Shown: positions 27,331 through 36,833, counted from the stretch's first letter. The stretch is DNA of 64,000 nt from Yersinia enterocolitica subsp. enterocolitica (GCF_901472495.1 NZ_LR590469.1:930001-994000), one strand, 5' to 3'. Notes: generated from the letters alone by a model not told the origin. Numbers and translations are program-made.

Positions 27331-27738
27331 TCAGTTTCCGAGGCCGTGTCCGGCACTTTTATTCTCGATTAGCTCTATTTTGTAACCGTCTGGATCTTCG
27401 ACAAAAGCAATAACCGTGTTACCGCCCTTGACCGGGCCTGCTTCACGGGTCACTTTGCCACCAGCATTGCGAATTTGGTCGCAGGTGGCGGCAACATCAT
27501 CCACCCCCAAAGCCAAATGACCGAATGCCGTTCCCATCTCGTAACTGTCTACGCCCCAGTTATAGGTCAACTCGATCACTGAGCCTTCGCTCTCATCGCT
27601 GTAGCCGACGAATGCCAGTGAGTATTTATATTCGGTATTTTCACTGGTACGCAGCAAACGCATCCCTAATACCTTGGTGTAGAAATCGATGGAACGTTGC
27701 AGGTCACCGACGCGGATCATGGTATGGAGTAGGCGCAT
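27331..27738 (-). CDS. gloA: Lactoylglutathione lyase (glyoxalase I)
   Basis: Nickel-dependent enzyme that turns the methylglyoxal-glutathione adduct into S-lactoylglutathione. 135 residues from MRLLHTMIRVGD. Metal ligands His5, the glutamate in SVIELTYN, the histidine in AFGHLALGV and the glutamate in YKIELIEN. The last residues (SAGHGLGN) match the enteric form. Upstream nemA/nemR also deal with reactive carbonyls, and in E. coli nemRA-gloA are co-transcribed; here 181 bases separate nemA from gloA. Confidence 0.95.
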   Translation of the reverse strand: MRLLHTMIRVGDLQRSIDFYTKVLGMRLLRTSENTEYKYSLAFVGYSDESEGSVIELTYNWGVDSYEMGTAFGHLALGVDDVAATCDQIRNAGGKVTREAGPVKGGNTVIAFVEDPDGYKIELIENKSAGHGLGN

Positions 27739-27919
27739 AATACCCTCTGTTGATATGTTGCCTGAATTGTGGGCAAGAGTGAATGAAACCAAGTTTAAGT
27801 ATAGCCTTGGTAATTAAATCAGTTCAATGGGTTACAGAAAATGAATAGACTGCAAATGATAACGGCCAGGCATATTGCCTGACCGTGAGCAGAGAAATTG
27901 ATTCACAACTAAGCAAGAT

Positions 27920-29017
27920 TTACAGCTTTGGATAGTCGGTATAGCCCTTAGCGCCACCCCCGTAGAAGGTTTCACCGTCAGGCTCATTCAGTGGCGCATT
28001 TTGCTGCAAACGCTCAACCAGATCCGGGTTGGAAATATAGCTGCGGCCAAAGGCAACGGCATCAATAAATCCTTTCTCAATCAGGTTTTCGGCTTTTTCT
28101 GCGGTATAAGCACCTGCGCCGATAATCACCCCTTTGAAGCGGGCACGCACAGCATCGCGGAATGCATCCGAATAAGGTTTACCGCCAGCCCAGTCTGGCT
28201 CGGAAATGTGCAGATAAGCAATATGGCGTTTGTTTAATTCTTCAATCAGATACAGCGCCGCTTCTTCCTGATCTTCACCATTATCCAAACCATTGAATGG
28301 GCCTAAAGGTGAAATACGGATACCAATATGCTCAGCGCCCCATTCAGCCGCTGTGGCATCAACCACTTCTAAGGTCAGGCGAGTTCGGTTTTCAATGCTG
28401 CCACCGTATTGGTCAGTACGCTGGTTTGATGCCGGAGACATAAATTGATGTAATAAATAGCCGTGGGCCGCATGCAATTCAATATAATCAAACCCAGCCT
28501 CACGGGCATTGGCTGTTGCCTGGCGGAAATCATTAATGATGCCAGGGATCTCTTCTGTTTCCAGTGCGCGCGGCGTAGAGCAGGGAACACGAACCCAGGC
28601 ACCCGTGTCATCACGAACAGTGGTGCGGGTATCTGCGGCAATGGCAGATGGCGCAACAGGTGCTTGTTGGCCTGGCTGTAAACTGTTGTGTGAAATACGG
28701 CCCACATGCCACAGTTGCACGGCAATATGTCCACCTTCATCATGCACAGCTTGCGTGATTTTTTTCCAGGCGTTTAACTGCTCTTGAGTGTGCAACCCCG
28801 GAGCGCCAGCGTAGCCTTTCGCCTGGAAAGAAATCTGAGTCGCTTCAGTGATAATCAAACCTGCACTGGCGCGTTGACGATAATATTCAGCCATTAAAGG
28901 AGTAGGAATATCACCTGGCTCAATACTACGTAAACGCGTCAGTGGAGCCATAAATACACGGTTTGGCAAAGTGAGCGCGCCAACCTTCAAAGGGGAGAAC
29001 AGTTTAGCAGTCTTCAT
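27920..29017 (-). CDS. nemA: N-ethylmaleimide reductase (old yellow enzyme)
   Basis: FMN-dependent NADPH reductase of activated alkenes, quinones and nitro compounds. 365 residues, the E. coli length. TIM barrel with MAPLTRLRS (FMN-binding start), LHAAHGYLLHQFMSP with the substrate-binding histidines, and GAYTAEKAENLI plus FGRSYISNPDL for the phosphate site. Start at MKTAKLFSPLK. Downstream of nemR by 75 bases with a TAGACC half-operator in the gap. Confidence 0.95.
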   Translation of the reverse strand: MKTAKLFSPLKVGALTLPNRVFMAPLTRLRSIEPGDIPTPLMAEYYRQRASAGLIITEATQISFQAKGYAGAPGLHTQEQLNAWKKITQAVHDEGGHIAVQLWHVGRISHNSLQPGQQAPVAPSAIAADTRTTVRDDTGAWVRVPCSTPRALETEEIPGIINDFRQATANAREAGFDYIELHAAHGYLLHQFMSPASNQRTDQYGGSIENRTRLTLEVVDATAAEWGAEHIGIRISPLGPFNGLDNGEDQEEAALYLIEELNKRHIAYLHISEPDWAGGKPYSDAFRDAVRARFKGVIIGAGAYTAEKAENLIEKGFIDAVAFGRSYISNPDLVERLQQNAPLNEPDGETFYGGGAKGYTDYPKL

Positions 29018-29035
29018 GGTGCGTCCTATATTAAT

Positions 29036-29051
29036 AGACCAGTCGACTAGT
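29036..29051. promoter_or_regulatory. Degenerate NemR-type site between nemR and nemA
   Basis: TAGACCAGTCGACTAG keeps one TAGACC half of the palindrome found before nemR and a partial other half. A second binding site or a relic. Confidence 0.4.
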
Positions 29052-29092
29052 GACTGGGTAAACCCTGAAAATAAAAAACATAACATTCAGGA

Positions 29093-29695
29093 TCATTGAG
29101 CGGGTTGTAAAATCAGTTCGATACTTTCTAGCGCACAGGTCAGCGGCGCAACTGATCGTTTCACCTTCGCTCGCAACGAAGCGCCCAGCCACAAGGCATA
29201 GAGCGTTTCTGCGGTTGCCGCAGGGGAAAGCGTAATACGCAAAGAGCCTTCTTCAATGCCGGCTTCGATGGCATCTTGCAAACGACCAATGACGCGAGCA
29301 GTGCCGATATCTAACGCATGACGCATAGGTTCAGATAAATCACTCACTTCAGCTGATAGTTTAACCGCCAGACAAGCATTGTGGCATTCACTGCCACAAT
29401 AGTTAGCAATCGCTTGAGCAAAATAGTGCAGCAGATGGTGGCGCTTATCACCTTGTGAACCGGTTAACAGGGTTGCCATCTGTGCATCATAGCGATCAAA
29501 ATAGCGCTGTAGCATCGCCTCACCAAATACTTCCTTTGAGCGGAAATAGTGATAAAACGAACCCTTAGGGATACCCGCAGTCGTGAGTAACTGGCTGAGA
29601 CCCATGCCATTAAAACCGAGGCGTAGGCTGAGGCTCTCACCGGTTGCTAATAGATGTTCACGAGTGTCTACATGTGCGTGCTGTGTTTTGTTCAT
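29093..29695 (-). CDS. nemR: TetR-family repressor NemR
   Basis: Redox- and electrophile-sensing repressor of nemA and gloA. 200 residues. TetR helix-turn-helix at about residues 29-50 (GMGLSQLLTTAGIPKGSFYHYF). Cys108, in NACLAVKLSAE, aligns with the sensing Cys106 of E. coli NemR; Cys100 and Cys104 add two more thiols nearby. A perfect 16-base palindrome lies 15 bases before the start, consistent with autorepression. Confidence 0.93.
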   Translation of the reverse strand: MNKTQHAHVDTREHLLATGESLSLRLGFNGMGLSQLLTTAGIPKGSFYHYFRSKEVFGEAMLQRYFDRYDAQMATLLTGSQGDKRHHLLHYFAQAIANYCGSECHNACLAVKLSAEVSDLSEPMRHALDIGTARVIGRLQDAIEAGIEEGSLRITLSPAATAETLYALWLGASLRAKVKRSVAPLTCALESIELILQPAQ

Positions 29696-29709
29696 GCTCG
29701 AAAGATTAA

Positions 29710-29725
29710 TAGACCGATCGGTCTA
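29710..29725. promoter_or_regulatory. NemR operator
   Basis: TAGACCGATCGGTCTA is a perfect 16-base palindrome directly upstream of nemR, with the TAGACC/GGTCTA halves of the known NemR box. Confidence 0.8.
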
Positions 29726-29732
29726 GGTCAAG

Positions 29733-29763
29733 AAAAAAAATGCCAGCGGAGAGTACGCTGGCA
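29733..29763 (-). terminator. Terminator of eptA
   Basis: TGCCAGCG / CGCTGGCA stem, with eight A to the left, a T run on the eptA strand. It lies between eptA and the nemR operator. Confidence 0.85.
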
Positions 29764-29818
29764 TCAATATAGATATCTATCGGCTATTTATTTATGACTA
29801 CTTTTTTATCGGTTTGCC

Positions 29819-31450
29819 TTAACTTCGACATTTTTGTAGCAAATCCATTCCAGATTGATATTCAGTAGTTTGAACATTCATCATTCCTAAAATGGTGTGG
29901 AAGAGATTATCTTGTGAAATCTCATCATGTTGCGCGCTATCGGACAAACACTGGCGATCAATGCCATAGTTTTTGGTGTATTCAGGCGACAACCACATCA
30001 AAAAAGGAATATGTGTCTGCTGGCTGGGGGCAAACATATAGGGTGTGCCATGTAAATACATGCCATTTTCACCTAACGATTCTCCGTGGTCAGAGAGATA
30101 AACCAGTGCGGTGTTAAATCTATCATTATGCTGTTGCAGTAATTTGATGGTGTTATCGAGCATCGCATCAGTATAAAGAATGGAATTGTCATAGGTATTG
30201 ACCAGTTCCTGTGGCGTGCAATCCTGAATTTGGTTGCTATCACAGGTAGGAGCAAACTGACGTATTTCTGACGTGGATCGGCGATAGTAAGCTGGGCCGT
30301 GACTGCCCATCTGATGTAACACAATAACGCCATCGCTTTGTAGCCCCTTGATATAATTATCTAACTTGTAGAGCAATGCATTATCCATGCAAACACCATT
30401 CTCACAATCAGTGGTTAATTGCAGCTGTGTGACGTCCTGATGAGGAATGCGATCGCAGGCACCTTTACAGCCACCATCATTTTCGCGCCACAACACATTT
30501 AACCCGGCATGGGCAAGAATATCCATCAAGCCTTCCTGATGGCTGGCAAGTGTTGCATCATAATTTTGCCGCGGCATATTTGAGAACATACAAGGCACGG
30601 ATACCGCTGTTTCAGTGCCGCAGGATGATGCATTCTTGAAATAGGTCACATCCTGTTTTTTCAGTCGTGGATTGGTTTCCCGCTCATAGCCACCTAAGGA
30701 GAAATTCTCTGCGCGAGCGGTTTCGCCCACCACTAATATCACTAGCGTTTTCTTTTGTTGCCCGCTAATCAAGGGGCCTTTATGGGCATCTTCCCCGATT
30801 GTCACTAATGACATATTACTGGCGAAATATTTATGTTTGGCGAATTGAAAACTCCCACTGACAAAATTGGACGGTGTTAGCATTTTAACAATGCTTTTAT
30901 TATTCCGGATAAGCGAAGCGTAATCTTTATAAAATAATGCCGCGATCAGCAGAATAATGACGACTGACGCCAGAATATTGGCGGCTCTTAGCCCCAGCAT
31001 ATACCACCAAGGGCGCGTCGCTCGGATACGCACGAAACAGATAATAATGGCGGGGAAAATACCTAATATCAGCAACCATAAAGCCATGCGCGGCGTGAAA
31101 AGGGCGGTTGCTTCCTGTGCGTTGGTCTCAAACGCATTTTGCATCATATTGGCGTCGATAACGGCACCATAGCTGAACATAAAATAGTTGGCCGCTGCAC
31201 TCCCCAGCAAAAACAAAATAATGATTGGCTTACGCAGTACAGGTACGGCTAAAAGACTAAAAATAATATTAAGGGCGCAGAAAATCACCAGCGGAATAGT
31301 TGCTGCAAAGAAATAACTATCACTGCTGTCAAAGTGAATTAACGACCAGGCTTTATAAATAAACAGCGCATTCTGAAAGAGAGTAAAAAATAGTGCAGTG
31401 ATTAAAATAAACACCAATCCGTTACACTGTAACTTGTATCGAACATTCAT
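29819..31450 (-). CDS. eptA: Lipid A phosphoethanolamine transferase EptA (PmrC)
   Basis: Adds phosphoethanolamine from phosphatidylethanolamine to lipid A phosphates on the periplasmic face, reducing binding of cationic peptides. 543 residues. Five N-terminal membrane helices (to about 200), then a soluble sulfatase-fold domain with VGETARAEN, nucleophile Thr279 in GTETAVSVP, multiple cysteines for disulfides, and SDHGESLGENGMYLHG zinc ligands. Not beside pmrAB here. A direct repeat resembling a PmrA box lies upstream. Start at MNVRYKL; three extra codons upstream are possible. Confidence 0.92.
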   Translation of the reverse strand: MNVRYKLQCNGLVFILITALFFTLFQNALFIYKAWSLIHFDSSDSYFFAATIPLVIFCALNIIFSLLAVPVLRKPIIILFLLGSAAANYFMFSYGAVIDANMMQNAFETNAQEATALFTPRMALWLLILGIFPAIIICFVRIRATRPWWYMLGLRAANILASVVIILLIAALFYKDYASLIRNNKSIVKMLTPSNFVSGSFQFAKHKYFASNMSLVTIGEDAHKGPLISGQQKKTLVILVVGETARAENFSLGGYERETNPRLKKQDVTYFKNASSCGTETAVSVPCMFSNMPRQNYDATLASHQEGLMDILAHAGLNVLWRENDGGCKGACDRIPHQDVTQLQLTTDCENGVCMDNALLYKLDNYIKGLQSDGVIVLHQMGSHGPAYYRRSTSEIRQFAPTCDSNQIQDCTPQELVNTYDNSILYTDAMLDNTIKLLQQHNDRFNTALVYLSDHGESLGENGMYLHGTPYMFAPSQQTHIPFLMWLSPEYTKNYGIDRQCLSDSAQHDEISQDNLFHTILGMMNVQTTEYQSGMDLLQKCRS

Positions 31451-31503
31451 TGTAAACATCAGACCCTAGTATTAACCAATTAACGAAATGCTACTGAATA
31501 AAA

Positions 31504-31520
31504 CTTAAGATAACCTTAGC
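31504..31520. promoter_or_regulatory. Possible PmrA (BasR) box upstream of eptA
   Basis: CTTAAG-N5-CTTAGC, spaced like the PmrA direct repeat (YTTAAK-N5-YTTAAK), 54 bases before the eptA start. The second half has one or two mismatches. Confidence 0.35.
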
Positions 31521-31591
31521 GGTCAGGGCATAGTGTGTAACGTGATTAGCAATAGGAACTTGCCAGTCGCGCTGAAGCAGGCTTCAATTAA

Positions 31592-31718
<127 letters not shown>

Positions 31719-31741
31719 ATGTCAGCAGCAGGAGAGGCGAT

Positions 31742-31981
31742 TTGGCTCAGCAACTTGAGTTTTTTGACATCCCCAGCCCATGCCGTGGTATCTGTCAAAC
31801 AGATGACCGTGGCTTTTGCCGTGGGTGTATGCGTAGCCGGGATGAGCGCTTTAATTGGATGAAAATGAGTGATCCGCAAAAGCGGGATGTCCTGCGGCTG
31901 TGTCACCAGCGCTTGTTACGTTTGCAGCGCGCTAACAAACAGCTGGATGACCCGCTACCAGAACAACCTTCATTATTCTGA
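31742..31981 (+). CDS. ydhL: DUF1289 protein YdhL
   Basis: Small cysteine-rich protein of unknown function. 79 residues from a TTG start preceded by GGAGAGG; this gives the same length and N-terminus (AQQLEFF) as E. coli YdhL. Four cysteines in PCRGICQTDDRGFCRGCMRS suggest metal binding, and ERFNWMKMSD is the family motif. The ATG at 31685 lies inside the ERIC element and is rejected as start. Confidence 0.88.
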   Translation: MAQQLEFFDIPSPCRGICQTDDRGFCRGCMRSRDERFNWMKMSDPQKRDVLRLCHQRLLRLQRANKQLDDPLPEQPSLF

Positions 31982-32117
31982 TTCGCCATTGTTTTACCTT
32001 AGTGTTTAGCGATTATGGCGATTTCACTGCTCAGCCCCAATTCATTACTCAGGGAGGATTTAACCTTTCTGCCGGTTGTGTATGCTTAAGAGAGATAAAC
32101 AAATGAGGTAGCAAATA

Positions 32118-33014
32118 ATGGATACACGTAGCCAACTGGCTCCACTTGGGCCTGAGTTTTCTCGCATGATTTGCGGCTATTGGCGGCTGATGGAATGGGA
32201 GATGACACCGCAACAGTTGTTGGCCTTTATTGAGCAACATGTTGAGTTGGGCATCACTACTGCTGATCACGCTGATATTTATGGCGGCTATCAATGCGAA
32301 CAGGCATTTGGCCAGGCATTGCGCCTTAAGCCTTCCTTACGTAGCCAACTGGAATTAGTCAGTAAATGTGGTATTGCCACCACGGCTAAGCCAGAGCATG
32401 CGTTGGGGCATTATATTACGGATCGTTCCCATATCATTGAAAGTGCAGAACAATCCTTAACGCATCTGCATACAGATTATCTTGATTTATTGCTAATCCA
32501 TCGCCCAGACCCATTGATGGATGCAGATGAAGTTGCTGAAGCATTCACTCAATTACATAAAAGCGGCAAGGTGAAACATTTTGGTGTTTCAAACTTTTCG
32601 CCTACGCAATTTAGTTTGTTGCAGTCACGCTTGCCATTCTCATTGGTCACTAATCAGGTTGAGATTTCACCGTTGCACCAACCTGCCATTGTGGATGGGA
32701 CACTGGATGCTTGCCAGCAGTTGCGTATTAAGCCAATGGCATGGTCTTGTTTAGGGGGCGGGCGTTTGTTTAGCGACCCTGAATTCCAAACATTACGTCA
32801 TGAGTTACAGACAATAGCTGATGAGATTGGCGCTGAAAGTATCGAGCAAGTGGTGTATGCCTGGGTTCTGCGTTTGCCATCGGCACCCTTACCGATTATT
32901 GGTTCCGGCAAGATAGAGCGCGTTAAAACTGCCTGGGCATCGCTCTCCCTAACCCTGACTCGCCAGCAGTGGTTCCGTATTCGTCGTGCTGCACTGGGCT
33001 ATGACGTGCCTTAA
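32118..33014 (+). CDS. ydhF: Aldo/keto reductase YdhF
   Basis: NADP-dependent oxidoreductase of the AKR superfamily, substrate unknown. 298 residues. Catalytic tetrad elements: Asp/Tyr in DHADIYGGYQCE, Lys in LVSKCGI, His in LLIHRPDPLMD. Cofactor-binding end IIGSGKIERV. Length equal to E. coli YdhF. In E. coli sodC follows; here the next gene on the opposite strand is ydhK, with only 24 bases between. Confidence 0.93.
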   Translation: MDTRSQLAPLGPEFSRMICGYWRLMEWEMTPQQLLAFIEQHVELGITTADHADIYGGYQCEQAFGQALRLKPSLRSQLELVSKCGIATTAKPEHALGHYITDRSHIIESAEQSLTHLHTDYLDLLLIHRPDPLMDADEVAEAFTQLHKSGKVKHFGVSNFSPTQFSLLQSRLPFSLVTNQVEISPLHQPAIVDGTLDACQQLRIKPMAWSCLGGGRLFSDPEFQTLRHELQTIADEIGAESIEQVVYAWVLRLPSAPLPIIGSGKIERVKTAWASLSLTLTRQQWFRIRRAALGYDVP

Positions 33015-33038
33015 TTTTATCCTTTGCGCCAGCGAGCC

Positions 33039-35063
33039 TCAGGCTGGCGCAACTTTGCTTTCTTCGCCCGGCACCGCCATTTGCAATTGTGTTAGCGAAC
33101 AATACAGCCGCCAGATAAGCCCAGCCAGTTCTCGGCCTGTAGCATCCGGATATTGTCCTAAAATAGCACTCATACGCTGCAATTCTTGCAACGTAGCTTG
33201 TAGTGAACTTGGCTGAATACCTTTCTCGGTCATACAACCTTTCAGGCAATGAATACACACGTCCCGCACGGCAGACAAAGGTGCAGAAGTGGTTTGCCAA
33301 TCGCGTAACTGCCAGACCACATGGCTGCAATTGAGCAGCACCATTCCCCACCGCAGTAGCCACAAGCGCGCGGGTTGATCTTTGCTAAGATTGAGTTGAT
33401 TGACGCGGTGATATATCAGTGATTCAAATTGATTCTGACTTTGTTGCGGGTGTGCGCTGAGTTGATCGATAAAGTCACGCCGTAGCATGCGAACAATGCG
33501 CCGACTCTTGCGTTTATCTGAGCTGGGACGCAGTATCTGAAATGCCACACCTGCCAACATCACGCCAACTAATTTACCAATATTATCATTGAGGAACTCT
33601 TGATAATCATAGCTCGGGGGATTGGTCACGCTTAAAAATGAACCCATAAAAACAATCAATTGCCCCCATAGGGAAGCATAAGCCGGATGCTGAAGCTTCA
33701 TCATTTGCATGGTGATTAAAATGGGAAACAACACCGCGGCAAATTGCCAAAAATCATCAATTTGTACCATCACGCCAAATTTCAGAATAAAACAGCCAAT
33801 CGAAAGCAAAATAATGGCTTTCACTAGCGTGGCAATGCTGTCAGTTGGCGAAGGGGTGGCAGAGTAAAGCACGCAACTGACCGCCGCCAATGACAGAGCA
33901 GCAGCGCCGGAACTCCACTGCGTATTTATCCAGAAGGCACAACCGATAACAATGCACACAAAGGTTCTCAGGCCGTTATAGGCGGCCTCATAGGTGTCGG
34001 TGTGGCGAGCCAGGGAGGTCACGGCCGGGGGCAACAACATGCCGCTTTCCGGTTCCTTATCCAGTTGGGCCAGCCAGCGATTAACTTGCAAATATAACCA
34101 ACAAAAATGTCGCAAGCGCAACCAGAAGGCCCGATGGCGATAATCAAACTCATCATGGGGAGCAATTTGTTGCAGGATCCTGGCTATCTGATACTTATCA
34201 CAGTCAGGTTGTTGTAAGGCGTTTAGCAATTGATTGAGAACGGCGGGCAGATTCTCCGGTGGCGATGGCCAGTTAACCAACATACGGCGCAGACTGGTAA
34301 TTACGCTGGTGATGCGTAACTGGCGATGCAAAATGAAATTCAATACATTATTGTGTCGCCGTAAACGGTAATGGCTCCAAAATGCCTGAATACGCAGCAG
34401 ATTCATCGTAAGAATCTGGCCAATCAGCCCCTCATGGGAGGTGCGAATCTGCGGTGTTTGCTCGGTTTGCCATAATAATTCTGCATGTTCTAACAACCGT
34501 GATTGCATACGGCGCAGGGATGTCAGCAGTGCTTCGCCGTCCGAAGTGCTGGGGAGCAGCATCATCATCAGACCACCGCAAAGAATGCCGGTAATAACCT
34601 CACAAACCCGGGCTTGGGCAATATCAAAGATTTGTTGTGTATCAGTAGTATTGACAGTAGAAAAGGCAATGATCGCGGTGGTATAGCCAGCCAAAGCGAA
34701 AGCATAAGAAACGTTATTTTGATAGTGATTGGAGACAAAAGTACACAGACCAATCCAGGCAGCAATGACAAAGGTGAACAACCAAGGGTCATTTAGACAA
34801 TGACCTGCAATCATCAATGATGCGGCGGCACCAATCAGGCTACCAATAACCCGGCCAATACTTTTACTGATAACACCGCCAACCGTTGGAAAACTGACTA
34901 CCGCCGCAGAGGTCATCGCCCAATAGGGCTCATCCAAATTCAGTGCAAACGCAATCCATAGCGATAAACACATTGCCAGCGAATTGCGCAATGTATAACG
35001 CCACTGACCCGCATTGGCTTTGCCCCAGGGAGTTTGCTGCCATGAGGGGAAAGAGAGGCGCAT
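33039..35063 (-). CDS. ydhK: FUSC-family efflux transporter YdhK
   Basis: Inner-membrane component of a tripartite-like efflux system related to AaeB (aromatic acid export). 674 residues with two blocks of membrane helices (about 25-170 and 360-510), each followed by a soluble region, the duplicated FUSC architecture. It starts two bases after the ydhJ stop. Last gene of the ydhIJK operon. The substrate is unknown. Confidence 0.92.
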   Translation of the reverse strand: MRLSFPSWQQTPWGKANAGQWRYTLRNSLAMCLSLWIAFALNLDEPYWAMTSAAVVSFPTVGGVISKSIGRVIGSLIGAAASLMIAGHCLNDPWLFTFVIAAWIGLCTFVSNHYQNNVSYAFALAGYTTAIIAFSTVNTTDTQQIFDIAQARVCEVITGILCGGLMMMLLPSTSDGEALLTSLRRMQSRLLEHAELLWQTEQTPQIRTSHEGLIGQILTMNLLRIQAFWSHYRLRRHNNVLNFILHRQLRITSVITSLRRMLVNWPSPPENLPAVLNQLLNALQQPDCDKYQIARILQQIAPHDEFDYRHRAFWLRLRHFCWLYLQVNRWLAQLDKEPESGMLLPPAVTSLARHTDTYEAAYNGLRTFVCIVIGCAFWINTQWSSGAAALSLAAVSCVLYSATPSPTDSIATLVKAIILLSIGCFILKFGVMVQIDDFWQFAAVLFPILITMQMMKLQHPAYASLWGQLIVFMGSFLSVTNPPSYDYQEFLNDNIGKLVGVMLAGVAFQILRPSSDKRKSRRIVRMLRRDFIDQLSAHPQQSQNQFESLIYHRVNQLNLSKDQPARLWLLRWGMVLLNCSHVVWQLRDWQTTSAPLSAVRDVCIHCLKGCMTEKGIQPSSLQATLQELQRMSAILGQYPDATGRELAGLIWRLYCSLTQLQMAVPGEESKVAPA

Positions 35064-35065
35064 TT

Positions 35066-35923
35066 TTAATTTGCCAGCGAAATGGTGCAGGTGGTGCCAG
35101 CGATCAAGGTGACATTGGGCGGAACATCCAGCAATTTAATCCTGACGGGTACCCGCTGTGCCAGACGAACCCAAGGGACATTAGGTTTCACATCAATCAA
35201 CAAACTCCCGCTGCTATCGACGCTTTGATCATAAATGGCTCGCCCAATACTTTCGACCACACCGCGTAAAGGAATATTGCCATTATACAAAACAATCTTG
35301 GCTTCATTACCTTCTCTAATGTGTCTGAGCTTGGTTTCTTCGAAATACCCCATCACATAAAATGAGTCGGTATCGATAAGTGCAACTAATGGAGTGCCAA
35401 CGGTTGCATAGTCGCCAACCCGGGTTTGCAAGTTGGTGATATAGCCATTGGCGGGGGCATAAACCCGCGTTTTGCTCAGATTCCATTTCGCCTGTTCGAG
35501 GTTTGCCTGCGCGCCTTGATACGCGGCCTTCATGCTGTCAGCTGTTAGGTTGGCAATGTCGAGATCTTCGCCTGAAATGATATTTTTAGGTAAATTCCGC
35601 CGACGTTCGGCTTCATGATTGGCTTTGGCCAGTTCTGCCTGCGCCCGTACCACGGCAGCTTGGGCATTATCCAATGCTAATTGATAGGGCTGTGGGTCAA
35701 TGACAAATAATAAGCTTCCAGTGCTTACCAACTGGTTATCATGAACTAATATTTTAACCAATCGGCCAGAGACTTCTGGTGTGATACTGACTAATTCTGC
35801 CCGGACTTTGCCATCACGAGTCCAGGGGGATTGCATATAATAATTCCACATCCACCAACCGGCACAAAGTGCAAAGGCGAATACGATGACAGAAGAGAAA
35901 TATTTAAGAGACTGATGATTCAT
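35066..35923 (-). CDS. ydhJ: HlyD-family membrane fusion protein YdhJ
   Basis: Periplasmic adaptor anchored by one N-terminal helix (about residues 8-28). 285 residues. Lipoyl-like half motifs ITPEVSGRLVKILVHDNQLVSTGSLLF and the returning YAPANGYITNLQTRVGDYATVGTPL, with a short coiled hairpin between (about 85-150). Same role as AaeA. Between ydhI and ydhK in one operon. Confidence 0.92.
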   Translation of the reverse strand: MNHQSLKYFSSVIVFAFALCAGWWMWNYYMQSPWTRDGKVRAELVSITPEVSGRLVKILVHDNQLVSTGSLLFVIDPQPYQLALDNAQAAVVRAQAELAKANHEAERRRNLPKNIISGEDLDIANLTADSMKAAYQGAQANLEQAKWNLSKTRVYAPANGYITNLQTRVGDYATVGTPLVALIDTDSFYVMGYFEETKLRHIREGNEAKIVLYNGNIPLRGVVESIGRAIYDQSVDSSGSLLIDVKPNVPWVRLAQRVPVRIKLLDVPPNVTLIAGTTCTISLAN

Positions 35924-35929
35924 ATCAAT

Positions 35930-36166
35930 TTACCAACCGGCTAATATCCATAAAGAAACGCTGACCGCAATGACAAAAATGGACAGATCCATTAATATTG
36001 GATGCCAGATATCACCCGAGTAGATCCAATTCCGCAGCATATGATGGATCAGTAGCCATAACACTAAACCTAGCATAACCGCCTTAAAAATTGGCGGGAA
36101 ATAGATAGAGGCACCTAAAACCAAGTCTGACAGGGGTGCACTTGTGGATAATATAGATACATACAT
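35930..36166 (-). CDS. ydhI: DUF1656 small membrane protein YdhI
   Basis: 78-residue protein with two hydrophobic helices (about 22-42 and 56-76), the AaeX/YdhI family. Always found first in this three-gene efflux operon type; its role is unknown. It is transcribed divergently from rovA with a 180-base AT-rich gap, so regulation of both by RovA is a reasonable inference. Confidence 0.9.
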   Translation of the reverse strand: MYVSILSTSAPLSDLVLGASIYFPPIFKAVMLGLVLWLLIHHMLRNWIYSGDIWHPILMDLSIFVIAVSVSLWILAGW

Positions 36167-36346
36167 AAGGTTAATCCTTAAGAGGTAATTTTAGTAAATA
36201 CATAATTTTTGCTAAAGGATTCCCCGTATTTATTGCTATTGTCCTAGCATCGACGGTATATATACATTTGTGTTTTTAATGTTAATTACCCAAAATAGAC
36301 TGGACTCTGGTAGTTATGCTAGCACGCTAAATAAAAGGAGGGGCAA
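36167..36346. promoter_or_regulatory. Divergent promoter region of ydhIJK and rovA
   Basis: 180 bases, clearly AT-rich, as expected of a region bound by H-NS and by RovA itself in other yersiniae. Individual sites cannot be assigned by eye. Confidence 0.5.
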
Positions 36347-36778
36347 TTGGAATCGACATTAGGATCTGATTTAGCACGATTAGTTCGCGTTTGGCGCGCG
36401 CTAATAGACCACCGGTTGAAGCCGTTGGAGCTGACCCAAACGCATTGGGTTACCTTGCATAACATTAATCGTTTACCACCTGAGCAATCCCAGATTCAAC
36501 TGGCGAAAGCGATTGGTATCGAACAACCATCATTGGTTAGAACCTTAGATCAACTGGAGGAGAAAGGTCTAATCACACGCCATACCTGTGCAAATGATCG
36601 GCGTGCAAAGAGGATAAAACTGACGGAACAGTCTTCACCGATAATAGAGCAGGTTGATGGAGTCATCTGTTCCACCCGTAAAGAAATTCTTGGGGGAATT
36701 TCACCAGATGAAATTGAATTGTTATCTGGTTTGATTGACAAGCTTGAGAGAAACATTATTCAACTACAAAGTAAGTAA
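36347..36778 (+). CDS. rovA: MarR-family virulence regulator RovA (SlyA)
   Basis: Dimeric winged-helix DNA-binding protein; in pathogenic yersiniae RovA activates invasin and other genes, mainly by countering H-NS, and is temperature sensitive. 143 residues from a TTG start preceded by AAAGGAGGGG. It begins with ESTLGSDLARLVRVWRALID (residues 2-21). Recognition region QPSLVRTLDQLEEKGLITRH and wing CANDRRAKRIKL. The start codon and sequence match the Yersinia form rather than E. coli SlyA (MKLPLGSDL). Divergent from ydhIJK. Confidence 0.95.
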   Translation: MESTLGSDLARLVRVWRALIDHRLKPLELTQTHWVTLHNINRLPPEQSQIQLAKAIGIEQPSLVRTLDQLEEKGLITRHTCANDRRAKRIKLTEQSSPIIEQVDGVICSTRKEILGGISPDEIELLSGLIDKLERNIIQLQSK

Positions 36779-36833
36779 AATAAAGTTTTAAGACTCAATT
36801 CACAGCAGAAAGAAAATTTTTAGCAGTAAAAAT

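Noticed and set aside
28375..28743. Frames on both strands inside nemA
   Set aside because: No protein family features; nemA covers the region with full-length similarity.
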